Source of the DNA: Panax quinquefolius
Lineage: Eukaryota; Streptophyta; Magnoliopsida; Apiales; Araliaceae
DNA: 64,000 nt
Direction: 5' to 3'
Assembly: GCA_020205615.1 (NCBI GenBank)
Contig: CM035153.1
Coordinates: 97,306,792-97,370,791, forward strand
In this document: piece by piece, positions 1-10,328 of the stretch
Position numbering within the stretch: the stretch's first letter is position 1
Layout of the letters: each line of letters begins with the position of its first letter
Program-made: the position numbers and the translations under genes
Notes under the pieces: model-generated
Told to the model about the DNA's origin: nothing
Database searches by the model: none
The model's input: the letters and a program-made list of their open reading frames with translations, nothing else

Positions 1-535
1 TTTGCAGAAAAATTTATTTTTTGGACTTACTTTCACGGTTTCACCTTATATCAAATAACGGGTGCCTCTTGCTTCATATATGGTTGTTGTACTAATGAAA
101 GCTATAAGTATGAGTCATTTTTATTTGAAATAAGTGTGAGTCAATTTTATTTGCATTGACATGTACTCTTGCTTTTGGCTATCTTTAGATTTGATTGCAT
201 TTTGTGTATTAGAGGTTGATGAAGTATGTAAGAATGTAAACTCTACAATTAGGCCAAGTTCTAGTGTTCTCGTGACTTGTGAAATTCTTGAAGTCAAGTG
301 GTTAGACTATATAACAATCTAGCTAGTTAACATTACTTGCATCTCCCAATATAGTTTCTTTGACTTAAACTTGAATGAAATAGCAGTTTTGTTGTGAAGA
401 ATAAAAAAGTTTTATACGTGTATTGAATAATTTATATTTGTATTTTTTTCCTTTAATCCCAAGTGTTTTAGTATATTTCCTTATTGTGATCAGTATCTAG
501 GCCTAGTTGGTGTTAAGAACATTTGTTGATAGAAA
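1..535. other. Upstream AT-rich region, nothing recognised
   Basis: No coding potential, repeat structure or RNA gene was recognised. The stretch lies directly upstream of the GRF zinc-finger gene and must hold its promoter if that gene is expressed. I could not single out a convincing TATA box. Confidence 0.3.
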
Positions 536-919
536 ATGTCATCAAATTCGTCTACTGCTACATCCGTATGGCCTCCGTTCATATGTCATTGTGGTACAAG
601 CCCTTGTATAGTAAAACTTTCAAAGTCGGAAAAGAATCCGGGTAGACACTATTATTCTTGTCCAAGAATGGTATGTATTTATTTATTGTAATTTTTGTAT
701 ATTTGTTCCTTTTACACAAGTGAATAAATTTATTATGTCCCAAATATGCAGCAATGTGGTAACTTCATCAGTTGGTATAACGAATATGTTCGAGTGTTGC
801 TTAATCAAGGAAGATTGCAAATGGACACATTCGAGCGTTTAAATGTAACAACTCATCCAACGAATGCTAACGACTCCAATGAATTAGCGATGGTGAAAAT
901 TGAAATGCGTCAATTGTAA
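536..919 (+). CDS. Small GRF-type zinc-finger protein, two exons
   Basis: The predicted protein has 100 residues: exon 1 is 536-670 (45 codons), a GT-AG intron runs 671-751, and exon 2 is 752-919 (55 codons plus TAA). The intron falls exactly between codons. Splicing joins the two halves of a GRF zinc finger. Visible are CHCG (C17, C19), the core NPGRHYYSC (C42), then across the splice site QCGNFISW (C47, W53). The GRF finger is a known CCCC zinc-binding, nucleic-acid-binding module, found in topoisomerase III and APE2 and in many small plant proteins, often linked to transposons. After the finger the chain is short and polar, with no second domain. The ATG is the first in frame before the finger. 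It lies tail to tail with a broken FRS/MULE transposase about 0.9 kb away, so it may be a transposon passenger. No frame damage is visible. Expression is unknown. Confidence 0.72.
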
Positions 920-1791
920 CTAACTCAACGATTTGTCATAATTGTTAATGTTATGTATGCGGTGTTGTTGTTAATCTTATTAAATCGGTTGTAATTTTGA
1001 TAATTTTCATTATTTAACCAACACATTATGTATGAGATGTTGTTGTAATGAATCTATTGCCATAAATGAAGTTCTAATGAATCTATTATCCCCAACGCCT
1101 GTAACACTTTTTGCATCGACATGACATTGTTTTCGACTTTCTGTTAGCATTCAAAGCATTTCCACTAGAAAATAGGATGATGAAAAGATAAATAATATAA
1201 GAAAGGAAGATTTTGTATTACCATAAATGAAGGGTTATCCTGTATTGCCATAATAGGAAAGCAACAAAATTTCCCAGTTTCAATATACTACTGTTTTGTT
1301 ACACAAAACACAAGTTCCACATTACATGGAATTATCCCATAAATATCATCAGCTAGTAAAACAATAAATCCAGCAGAGACATAAGTCCAAAGACTCAACT
1401 CCCAAGACCAAATTAAAAAGACATAAGCATGACAGTATAGGCAGCAGTAACCCAGCAACAGCAGAAGTAGCCCAGCAACAACAACATTCAGTGAAAAGCC
1501 ATATAATACTAACATCCAAAATCTGCCACATTGTTGTCAAATTAGGCATCCTGTCAAAACAGAGATTAAATATGTCAAATTAGGCATCTTGTCAAAACAG
1601 AGATTAAATAAATAAAATCACACATCAGGTTCACTTTCTGCCAAGCCCTTACCCCAACATGAATTTAGAACACTTACCCAAACCCATTTCATCCTGGCCA
1701 ATTACATGGAATTACATTCAAATTATCTACATTGAACTACTGTAAAACAAGCCCAACATCATGATAGTGATAGTGATATTCCATGTAAAAG
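920..1791. other. Intergenic AT-rich spacer between convergent genes
   Basis: No gene recognised. It separates the stop of the GRF gene from the last putative exon of the transposase and holds the 38-bp direct repeat listed separately. Confidence 0.3.
1535..1610. repeat. 38-bp tandem duplication
   Basis: Two adjacent near-identical units start at 1535 and 1573. Each begins TGTCAAATTAGGCATC and ends with AGAGATTAAATA. They differ at about one position. Confidence 0.8.
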
Positions 1792-4020
1792 TTATAGTGA
1801 TATTCCTGAAATAAAAAACAAAATGTTAGTTGAAAACTCTATAATTAAAATATCTTTTATAAGAGGATTTTTACAATCACCTAGAGATGAATAACTATCA
1901 TTATCTACACTTGGGTTGGGAGTTGCGCCATCATGACAAGGTGAATACCTGTAACAAAAATGTCACATCAGAAATTATTTAGATACATCCAATGAATACT
2001 ATGAAAACGAATGAAAATAGCCAAATTTCTTACCGATTTGTAAGCATGGGACAATTTCTTTTGTCGTGTGTTTGGCCAACCAAACCACACCCATTACACC
2101 GTCTAGCTTTAGATTTTTTTGGTCTCCCTAATGCTTTCTCTTTCCCTCCCTTAAGCCTTTTACCACAACCCTTTGCATGCACTTGACTCGGTTCGTTGTA
2201 GTAGTTGGAACCCCCACTCCCCGAAGCAACTATAGTTGGAATTTGACTTCTTTCTACAGTATCAACAAAACTTGTACCACAACTAACCATTTGAATAATT
2301 TTATCATGTGCACCACTCAAAGCATCAATATAGACCTTAGTTGCTTCTTTGCTAGTAAGGGCCTTGTCAACCATATCTAAGGCTAGGTGCATTAATTTAC
2401 TCCGCTGCAGTAGATATGACTTATTATCAGTTATCTCAATGCCACTACCATCAATGACTACCCCAGACTTAACTGTTTTTGTCCATCTACTCAAAATGTA
2501 TTGACTTGGCAATCTTTCATAATCATGCATTTTGTGCAAATATCCCAACACGTGTCTACAAGGAATTCCCATGCTCTCAAATTTTTTGCAAGTACATGAA
2601 GCAAAATCCAAGACCTTGTCATAATGAATATTTTTGAAATATATTTTTTGAAGAATGAGTGAGAGCTTTCAGCTCGTTGGCTACTTGACATTCCAGCCAA
2701 GAAAACATGATTTATATATGCCGGCACCCATTTAGCACGAATTTGATACATTGATTGTAGCCATTTGTTGTCATTTAACCCACTCTTCTCAACTAACTCT
2801 ATCCATTTCAAATCGAAATCTTCCTTAATCTCCGATTTCCATATGCAATTTGAAAACTCCTTATAGTAAGCATTGTATTTAACTGAATCTATCTTCTCAA
2901 AAAATTTAGTTAAAATGTGCCAACTACAATATCTATGAAATATTGTTGGTAGAGTTTGTGAAATTGCATTTGTCATAGCTGGATCTTGATCAGTAATGAT
3001 CATCTTAGGGGCAGCACCTGACATGGCTTCCAAAAATTGGTTGAAAAGCCAAACAAATGAAGCTATGGTCTCATTACTCAAGAATGCACATGCAAATATT
3101 ATTGTTTGACCATGGTTATTAACCCTCATTAGTGGCGCAAAAATTAATCCATACCGATTAGTGTTGTACGTAGTATCAAATATCACTACATCACCATAAA
3201 AATTGTAAGGCCATCTAGAGGTTGAATCAACCCAAAAATAATGAGTAATCATGTTTTCATCATTTGCCTTAATTTTGAAATAAAATGATGGATTCTTTTC
3301 TTGTTCACCCATTAAAAACTCATGCAACATATGTTCATCATGTCCTTTCATCTCATTGCGCTTATCTCTTTCGAGATTATACAAAACTCTTTGCGTACAA
3401 CCAATATTCTCAAACCCCCCGATTTCACTCCAAGCAAATTGAATTGTTGATGCGATGGTATATTTACCATTTGAAGTTGTTGAGTCAGGGCCCTTTGGGC
3501 AGTCGATATATTGCGGTGAGATCACAAAAAAAGTTTTGTGGAGTTGTTAATGAGTGACAATGACCCTCAACAAATATATTAACAACATATAAGTCCGAAG
3601 GTGTCATCACAATAGCAAGATTTGCTTCTGACCCTCTTTAATTTATCCTCAGCGCTTGTGTTGCCTCAATGTTTCGCTCATTGGTGTAGCCTTCCCCTGT
3701 TTCCAACAAACAAACTCTTTCCTTATGATCTCACTACTTCTCCGTCTCTTTTTTTCAGACCAATTTCGAACACTAAAGCCACTCTCTTTTGCATATGCAT
3801 TGTAGAAACTAAAAGCATCATCTATTGTTTGAAATTCTTAACCTATTTTTTGTTTCAACTCTAGTGCTACTTGAGGATTATACACCATATCTGAAAAATT
3901 AGGATCTAACTCAACACACTGTTCCTCATTTAGCCCACTCTCTAATTCAAAGTCTACATTCCCCCCTTCTTTCCGCTTTAAATTTTCTCCCATCCCATAC
4001 ACTGCTTCCACGTTATCCAT
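1792..4020 (-). pseudogene. FAR1/FRS-type MULE transposase, degenerate
   Basis: The N-terminus (start 4020) leads into a FAR1 DNA-binding domain (TIDDAFSFYNAY, then WSEKKRR and FVCWKQGKATPMSE). It is interrupted by TAA at 3838-3840, TGA at 3649-3651 and further stops. The MULE transposase core lies at 3525 down to about 2650: FDTTYNTNRYG (first D), TDQD (second D), a CSWH motif, and QRAESSH (catalytic E), so the DDE triad is visible. The SWIM zinc finger follows in another frame (CTCKKFESMGIPCRH). Next is a C-terminal CX2CX6HX4C knuckle near 2095. FRS proteins normally have roughly a hundred residues between the DDE glutamate and SWIM; here they are nearly adjacent and out of frame, which points to an internal deletion. 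After 2034, two GT-AG introns (1949-2033 and 1806-1880) could join short exons 1881-1948 and 1792-1805 ending in TAA, a structure inferred from splice signals only. A dead transposon copy is likelier than a domesticated FRS gene. Confidence 0.85.
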
Positions 4021-4694
4021 TTTGATTAAAACCTATAATGATCAATTTTGGTAATTAACTTTTCAGAATATGATAAAATTATGAAAACCACAACCAAAAT
4101 ATATTAAATAAATAAAAAATTATTTATTTCTCGAATTTATGAGTTCATAATGAAATTGTTTTCATACTATTTTTCGGATTTGTTTGTGTATCAAATTGGG
4201 TAAAATGAAAGTTTATTATTATGGCGTTATTTACAGAAAAAAAATCAATATCAAAGAAATGTTGAAGGAAATAAGGGCAGCTTTACGCAACTGTCGAGAT
4301 CCCAATGAAGTTCTGTTTAGAGCAGGAGGAATAGATGGCTTAAATTTCTTCATTATCATCTCATATGAAAATCAATGTAAAAAATAGAAATTGTTAATTA
4401 CTTGGGTATGAGGAAAGGGTCTGCGCCTCTCGAACTACTCAGATCCGGCCTTCCGACGTTTTGGCACTCAAACTACTCAGAATCGAGGAGCTTGAATCGG
4501 CATGATTTGGGGAAGAGAGCATCGTATTTGCTGTGTTTCCAGGTTTGGACGCCTAATGTTTTAACCCTTTTTGTTGACCCGTGTATTTTTGATGACCCGC
4601 CTAATGATTTAACCCTTTTTGTTGACCCGCGTAATTTTTTTTTTTGCTAAGGTAAAGTTTCTTTAGTCCGCTTTCAGCGATCATCTTAGATCCA

Positions 4695-4695
<1 letters not shown>
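4021..4695. other. AT-rich flank of the transposase relic
   Basis: No gene recognised. It should hold the promoter side of the transposase relic and perhaps a transposon terminus, but I could not identify terminal inverted repeats. The last part has a short 48-bp repeat. Confidence 0.3.
4552..4640. repeat. 48-bp imperfect tandem repeat
   Basis: Two units begin CCTAATG at 4552 and 4600. Both contain TTTAACCCTTTTTGTTGACCCG. The second unit is partial. Confidence 0.7.

Positions 4696-4769
<74 letters not shown>
4696..4769. repeat. Compound (AT)n-(AC)n microsatellite
   Basis: An uninterrupted AT run changes into an AC run at about 4739. A compound dinucleotide tract of this kind is a likely length-polymorphic site. 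Confidence 0.97.
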
Positions 4770-4773
<4 letters not shown>

Positions 4774-5012
4774 TTTTGGACCTTTATCTTTAGAAATTGT
4801 AATAATAATAATAATAATTGTAATAATTATTATTGTAAAAATAATAATAAATTTTAAATAATTAATATAATAATTAAAATTAAAATTTTAAATAATAATA
4901 ATAATAATTATTGTAATAATACAAATTGACCAAAAAGGGGATAATACTTTGTATTATTACAATAATAATAATAAAATAATAATAATAATAATAATAATAA
5001 TAATTAAAATTT

Positions 5013-5089
<77 letters not shown>

Positions 5090-5315
5090 CAAGTAGTAGT
5101 CCTATACGGACATATGAGGTTGCAAAGGACTCATTAATTATTTGGAAAACTCCTCGATTACAAGTCTCCTTTTATTTGACAATTTAGGTGACCTCTCCTT
5201 TCACATTTTCCTCCTCCATATATATAATTGTTTGTAATTATCTATATGTACATATTCAGCATAATAGTTAATTGTAAGGAGAATAATAATAACTGTAATT
5301 GTAATTATTATTTTA

Positions 5316-5363
<48 letters not shown>

Positions 5364-5365
5364 TA
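4770..5365. repeat. Cluster of AAT/ATT and AT microsatellites
   Basis: The stretch holds several imperfect AAT tracts (about 4799-5010), a pure AT run (5016-5085), a short mixed segment, and an ATT run (about 5311-5364). No coding sequence is supported. Confidence 0.9.
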
Positions 5366-5967
5366 AGGCAACATTTTAATAATCGTTGCAAAAAGTTGTA
5401 TAAAATATGTAACGAAAATAAAAATTGTTGCAAATAAATGTGGTCCATATTAGGCAACAAAATATAGCAACAAAAAAACTTTCGTTGCCCACGATGAGGA
5501 GAAATCAAGTGGTTAGAAATTTTGTAACGAATTTCTAACGAATTTTGTTTCCAAATTTTGTAACTACTTATGAATTTCGTTACAAAAAGTGAAAGGCTGA
5601 CACAATCTACAACGAAGGACAAGTTTCGTTACTAAACATATATACACTTTTAGCAACGACTTTATAAGTCGTTGCCTGAAAAATCATTGCTAAAGCCCCA
5701 TTTTTAGCAACAAAAATACTTTCGTTGCCCACGATGACGGGAAAGCAAGTGGCCGAAAATTTTGCAACGAATTTCTAACGAAATTTTTTCCCGCCAATGA
5801 ATTAACAACGGAATTTTGCAACGACTTATGAATTTCGTTGCAAAAAGTGAAAGCCTGACACAATCTGCAACGAAGGACAAATTTCGTTGCTAAACATATA
5901 CTTTTAGCAATAACATATAAAGTTGTTGCCCGAAAAATCGTTGCTAAAGGCCCATTTTTTTGTAGTG
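5366..5967. mobile_element. CACTA (En/Spm) transposon end with subterminal repeats
   Basis: Read on the minus strand, the terminus at 5967 is CACTACAAAAAAATGGGCC, the classic plant CACTA inverted-repeat end. Inward from it lie two tandem units of about 240 bp (starting near 5466 and 5706), rich in the inverted motif pair GCAACGA / TCGTTGC. Such subterminal motif arrays are the usual transposase-binding region of this superfamily. The flank is AAA at 5968-5970, compatible with a 3-bp target duplication inside an LTR. The matching left end was not found in the window, so the element is either truncated or begins further left. No transposase coding sequence is present. Confidence 0.75.
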
Positions 5968-6428
5968 AAATATTTATTTTATTTAATAAATATTTTAACT
6001 ATTTACAAAATTCACAATTATATTACATTAACATACCACATTTATATATATATACTCTCTCATTTTATTAAAACAAATATATTCACATTAATTCTTTATT
6101 TTAATTAAGTGAATTACTCATATTATTTATGAAATTTAATTCGCAACAATTCCATCGCAAATCAAGGCATACCAATTAAATTAAATTATTCCACAATATA
6201 ATTTCCATCTTAATTAACTAATATTATTCAGTTAATTTCTTTTGCCGCCATTTTCCTATTTCATAACTAATTTGCTTCACTTTCATCAATAGTTTAATCA
6301 ACTATTAAATCTCATAAAAATTTAATTTCTTCACACCAAAACACATAATTAAAAATATATACATCTCATAATAAGAATTTTAATTATTAAATTCTTATTT
6401 TAATAATTTATAAAAATTCGGGTTGTCA
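5968..6428 (-). mobile_element. LTR fragment of element A (left copy)
   Basis: This segment matches 17738-18199 almost base for base and ends in the same GGGTTGTCA, which on the minus strand is the LTR start TGACAACCC. The rest of the LTR is missing at its left because a CACTA end abuts at 5967. With the right copy it frames a minus-strand LTR retroelement. Confidence 0.75.
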
Positions 6429-7138
6429 AATCCTTCTCGCCTTATAAGGATTCCGTCCTCAAAATCACCGATTCCTTACCTTCCTCAGGTTTTTTTTTTA
6501 TCAAATCTCTTTGTTGAATAACTTCAACACATTACCTTAATATAGGTTTTATATTTCCTACTCCCACCATTCTTGATAATAAATTCTTGTAAGTTTTATT
6601 TCATAACTTTCCCTTGAACTCAATTATATTTTGAGTATTATATATTCTTTAACCCATTCATTTCTTTTTCTAAGGATCGTTATCATATACTCAACTCATA
6701 AACACTCGGGATATTACATTCACCCCTTCTTCTACAAATTTCGTCCTCAAAATTTTAATTATTAATCTTTATTCATTCAATCTATGAAAATAGATTTTTA
6801 CATTAATACTTTATTCATTCATTGGGTTCTATAACCACTTCTTTTCACAAAGATCTTTTTACAATTACTAAACTTTTCTATTAAAAGTTTTACATTTCTC
6901 TTTGATAACTCATCTCCTTCTCATTTCAAAATTTCTTTTCTCACTTATTCAATATATTCATCATTCAGTGTGGCATTCTATGACTTAATTCTTTCTAAGA
7001 AATATCATCCTTACCACATTCGCCTTTTAGAATAGCAAGAATCTTCCACAATTGCTCAATAATTAGGAAGCAATATAAATAACTAAGGAATTTAAAAGAT
7101 TCCAAATCATGCCGAGGGGTCATAAGACCTTGAACTAC

Positions 7139-7350
7139 GTCCACGGTTATAAGTACTCTTTCAACTTAAACCTTAACAGTCATTAGACTATAGGGACTTC
7201 CGTACTTAAGGTGTTAAGCCCTTCGTACAATATATTGTGCACTCTGTCCACGTTTATAAGTACTCTTTCAACTTAAACTTTAACAGTCATTAGACTATAG
7301 GGACTCCCGTACTTAGGGTGATCAGCCCTTCGTACCACGTATTGTGTACA
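7139..7350. repeat. 106-bp tandem duplication in element A interior
   Basis: Units start GTCCAC at 7139 and 7245. They share TTATAAGTACTCTTTCAACT and CAGTCATTAGACTATAGGGA, with scattered substitutions. Confidence 0.85.
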
Positions 7351-8068
7351 AACATCTAAACGCTTCAGCGTAATCCCCTATAAAAGGGTTGATCATCTCA
7401 GCTTTTCAACATCTGAATCCGCACCAAAATAATTTGGTTTGGCATAACTTCTCAAGAAACGCGTGAATTTTATGAACATCTTTCAATATTTGTCTAGCTG
7501 AATCAAATAGCATAGACTTCTACAACAATTCGGACATCAATCGAAATATACACACACACATATATATATATATATATTCTAATATCTTAAAGAAATCTCA
7601 AAAATCTTTTTATGGCGTCATGATTATGACATTGTCATACTACATCTCACCATAGTGGGCTGACGATCATATGATCATATCCAACACCAGGTTCCATTGC
7701 ATTGATGACTTCGTCGTTTATCATATCACCTGATACATATAGTTAAAATATATTTTGAAAATTTAAAAATATTTTTTTTATCTAGCCGAAACAAACAACA
7801 TATATACGCGAATAATAGCACTATTTTAAAAAAATTCTTTGGTTCACTAGTGTGATCCAACATTTTTCAAAAATTAAAAGTACAACCATTGGCATGAAGT
7901 CAATTAATCTCGAAAGTCTAGCGTAGCTAGTAGATTTAAAATATCTAGTTATTCATCAACATTAATCTTTACTCCATTACTTTATTACTTAACCATTCTA
8001 TCAATCTTCAACTTCATCAATGCTCTCTATACTACAACTGTTTTCTACCCAATATAGTTCATCAAACT

Positions 8069-8073
8069 TACCA
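8069..8073. repeat. Target-site duplication of solo LTR D (left)
   Basis: TACCA here is repeated exactly at 13578-13582, directly outside the TG...CA ends of LTR D. Confidence 0.9.
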
Positions 8074-8727
8074 TGTAAGACCCCGAATTTTATGAAATAA
8101 AAGTATTCAATTTTTCTTATAATTATTATTCAGTAAATGGTTAAATTGATAAAAAGTTAAAGTTAAGGGTAATATATGAAATTTTTCAAAATATGCAAGT
8201 GGTTATAAAATACTCATTTCTATCGGGGAATATTCACTTAGTCGTGGAATATTCTTGCTGTCGAGGAATATTCGTATGACGGCGTAGCCATTCGTGGGCC
8301 CCATAACGGAATAACTGTCGGATAAAGAAAATGATAAGTTTGAGTTTTTATAAATAACGGTGTAGTTGTTACAATTAACACTTTGTTGAATATTCGGTGG
8401 TTAAAATCTGATGAATACGCATTGGTTGCACAAAGAAAGACACCGGTATTGCATGATATTTTGAATTATTAATTCTTACGTGAAGGCACTACTCAATAAT
8501 TGTTCTGATAATTCTTTATTCAATATTTTATTTTATTGGTTCAATAGTTCTTTGCGTTGATATTTTATATTATTGTTATTTCAATAATTGTCACTTTAAC
8601 CTGGCACAATATTTTCCATTATCAGATCAATAATTCATATTATTTGAATAATATTATTAGATAGCATTATTGGCAATGTCTTGAAAGTTTTGTCAAGGAG
8701 AGGTTTGGCCATCTAATTGCGCGCCAG

Positions 8728-8743
8728 TAAGGAGAAATCCTTA
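8728..8743 (+). other. GAAA-loop hairpin in LTR D
   Basis: TAAGGA-GAAA-TCCTTA forms a perfect 6-bp stem with a GAAA tetraloop. It lies in a GC-richer block that is conserved with LTR E. Confidence 0.6.
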
Positions 8744-9455
8744 TCAGAAAGCCCCCTCTTTCTTGGGAACGGCCTGGTTGTCATTATTATGATTCTGTAA
8801 TATTATTTGTGAATAATTATTTATTGATAAGGAAATATTTATTTGATGTGGATATAAATGATGGATTTATTTATGTGGTTATCAGTGAAGGAATTAATGT
8901 TGAGGTGTTTTATCAGTATTTTATCGGATTGGAGGCATTAAAAAATCAAATCAGTGTTCTAATAGCTTTATTGCGTGAGTTATAATTTTAATCCGACCAT
9001 TGGATCGTTGTGATTTTTGGATATTTTATACATATATAATTTGAATATATGTCCACAAATTTTGAACCGTTAAAAATTAACGTATGATTTGTTATGAATT
9101 TTAAAATGTGTTGAAAATCATCCGTTTGTGGATTTTTGATATTTTCTATCTGAAATTTTGAAAAACTTAAAGCTACAAAGTTGTAGAGAATTCGATTTCA
9201 TGTGGAATGGATATAAAATTCGTATTTTTCTAATAAAAGGGCTATTTATTATGAATTACTGAACTTTTGGAAAATAAAATGATTTTTATTAAAATTAAGT
9301 GGGACCCACTTTTGATTGGTATTGAATACATGTGCTGATTTTGGGTGAGCCCCACTGTGGTGGCTGATGAATTTTCAAATGTCGCTGCATAGGAGAAAAG
9401 AAAAAATAAAATATTATTTTATTAATTTAGTCTCCTTTGGCGTTCTAGCATTTTT

Positions 9456-9465
9456 CTATAAATAG
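9456..9465 (+). promoter_or_regulatory. Candidate TATA box of LTR D
   Basis: CTATAAATAG on the plus strand occupies a position comparable to those in LTRs E (55548) and F (61929). It is the likely U3 promoter. Confidence 0.6.
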
Positions 9466-10328
9466 GTGCTTATGTTAGAATTGAAAATCACACCAGAAAC
9501 AAGTTTTCTTTCTTTCTATATTATTGAGCGTATTTTTGTGAGTATTTAGATACTTTGAGAGTTGCTATTCAGCGCAAGGTTCCTTTGGCTTTACATTCGA
9601 TATTCTAGTCAGAAATACTGCTCTTTTGAGGTAAGGGATTGTAAGAGTTATTATGTTTTTCATGTTTCGTAATTTTTCCGACCTTCAAAAATTTTAGAAA
9701 AATTTGAAATAATAATTTGATGAGTTTTCTAGATTGTGTCCAAAAATGGCGATTTTTGGATGTATAGATTAGGAGTTATGAATTTTATAGGAAAAGACTA
9801 TTTTAAAAGTAAACCCTTATACATCCTTGTGGTTAACTTCAAAATTAGTGAAAATTTTATTGTGAGTACATGTATATAATAGAAGTATACTCTGTAAATT
9901 TCAGAATTTTTGGACAAAAGTACAGTTTATGATAAATATCTAAATATTCGGCAGTTTTGGCAATATGAAAAATAGTAAATGAATTTTAAAAATTCTGAGA
10001 AAAATATTTGTTCAATTTAGGACTAGATTCTGCTAAATCCCAGAAAAGAAAATTTGTTCTGATTTGGTATTTTTCATGAAAATGGACTAGTTATGAGTAA
10101 ATAAATTAAATATGTTATGTGAAGTAAAAAAATTGGAGAATATGATTTTATGGCTTGAGAATCCTATATGAGGTATATGCAGATTTTTGATGAGGGTTTT
10201 GGTTATTGGTGATGAAATCTTATGAGTTTGGCATTTTAGGATGATTAAATGAATTAATTAATAAAGTGTAAACAATTAAAATAAATTGTTTATAGGTTTA
10301 AGAAATGATTAAAATATTGTTGTAATAT

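Noticed and set aside
1288..1549. Hydrophobic leucine-rich minus-strand frames
   Set aside because: They result from CAACAG/AGCAAC-rich low complexity in two overlapping frames; no start or homolog.
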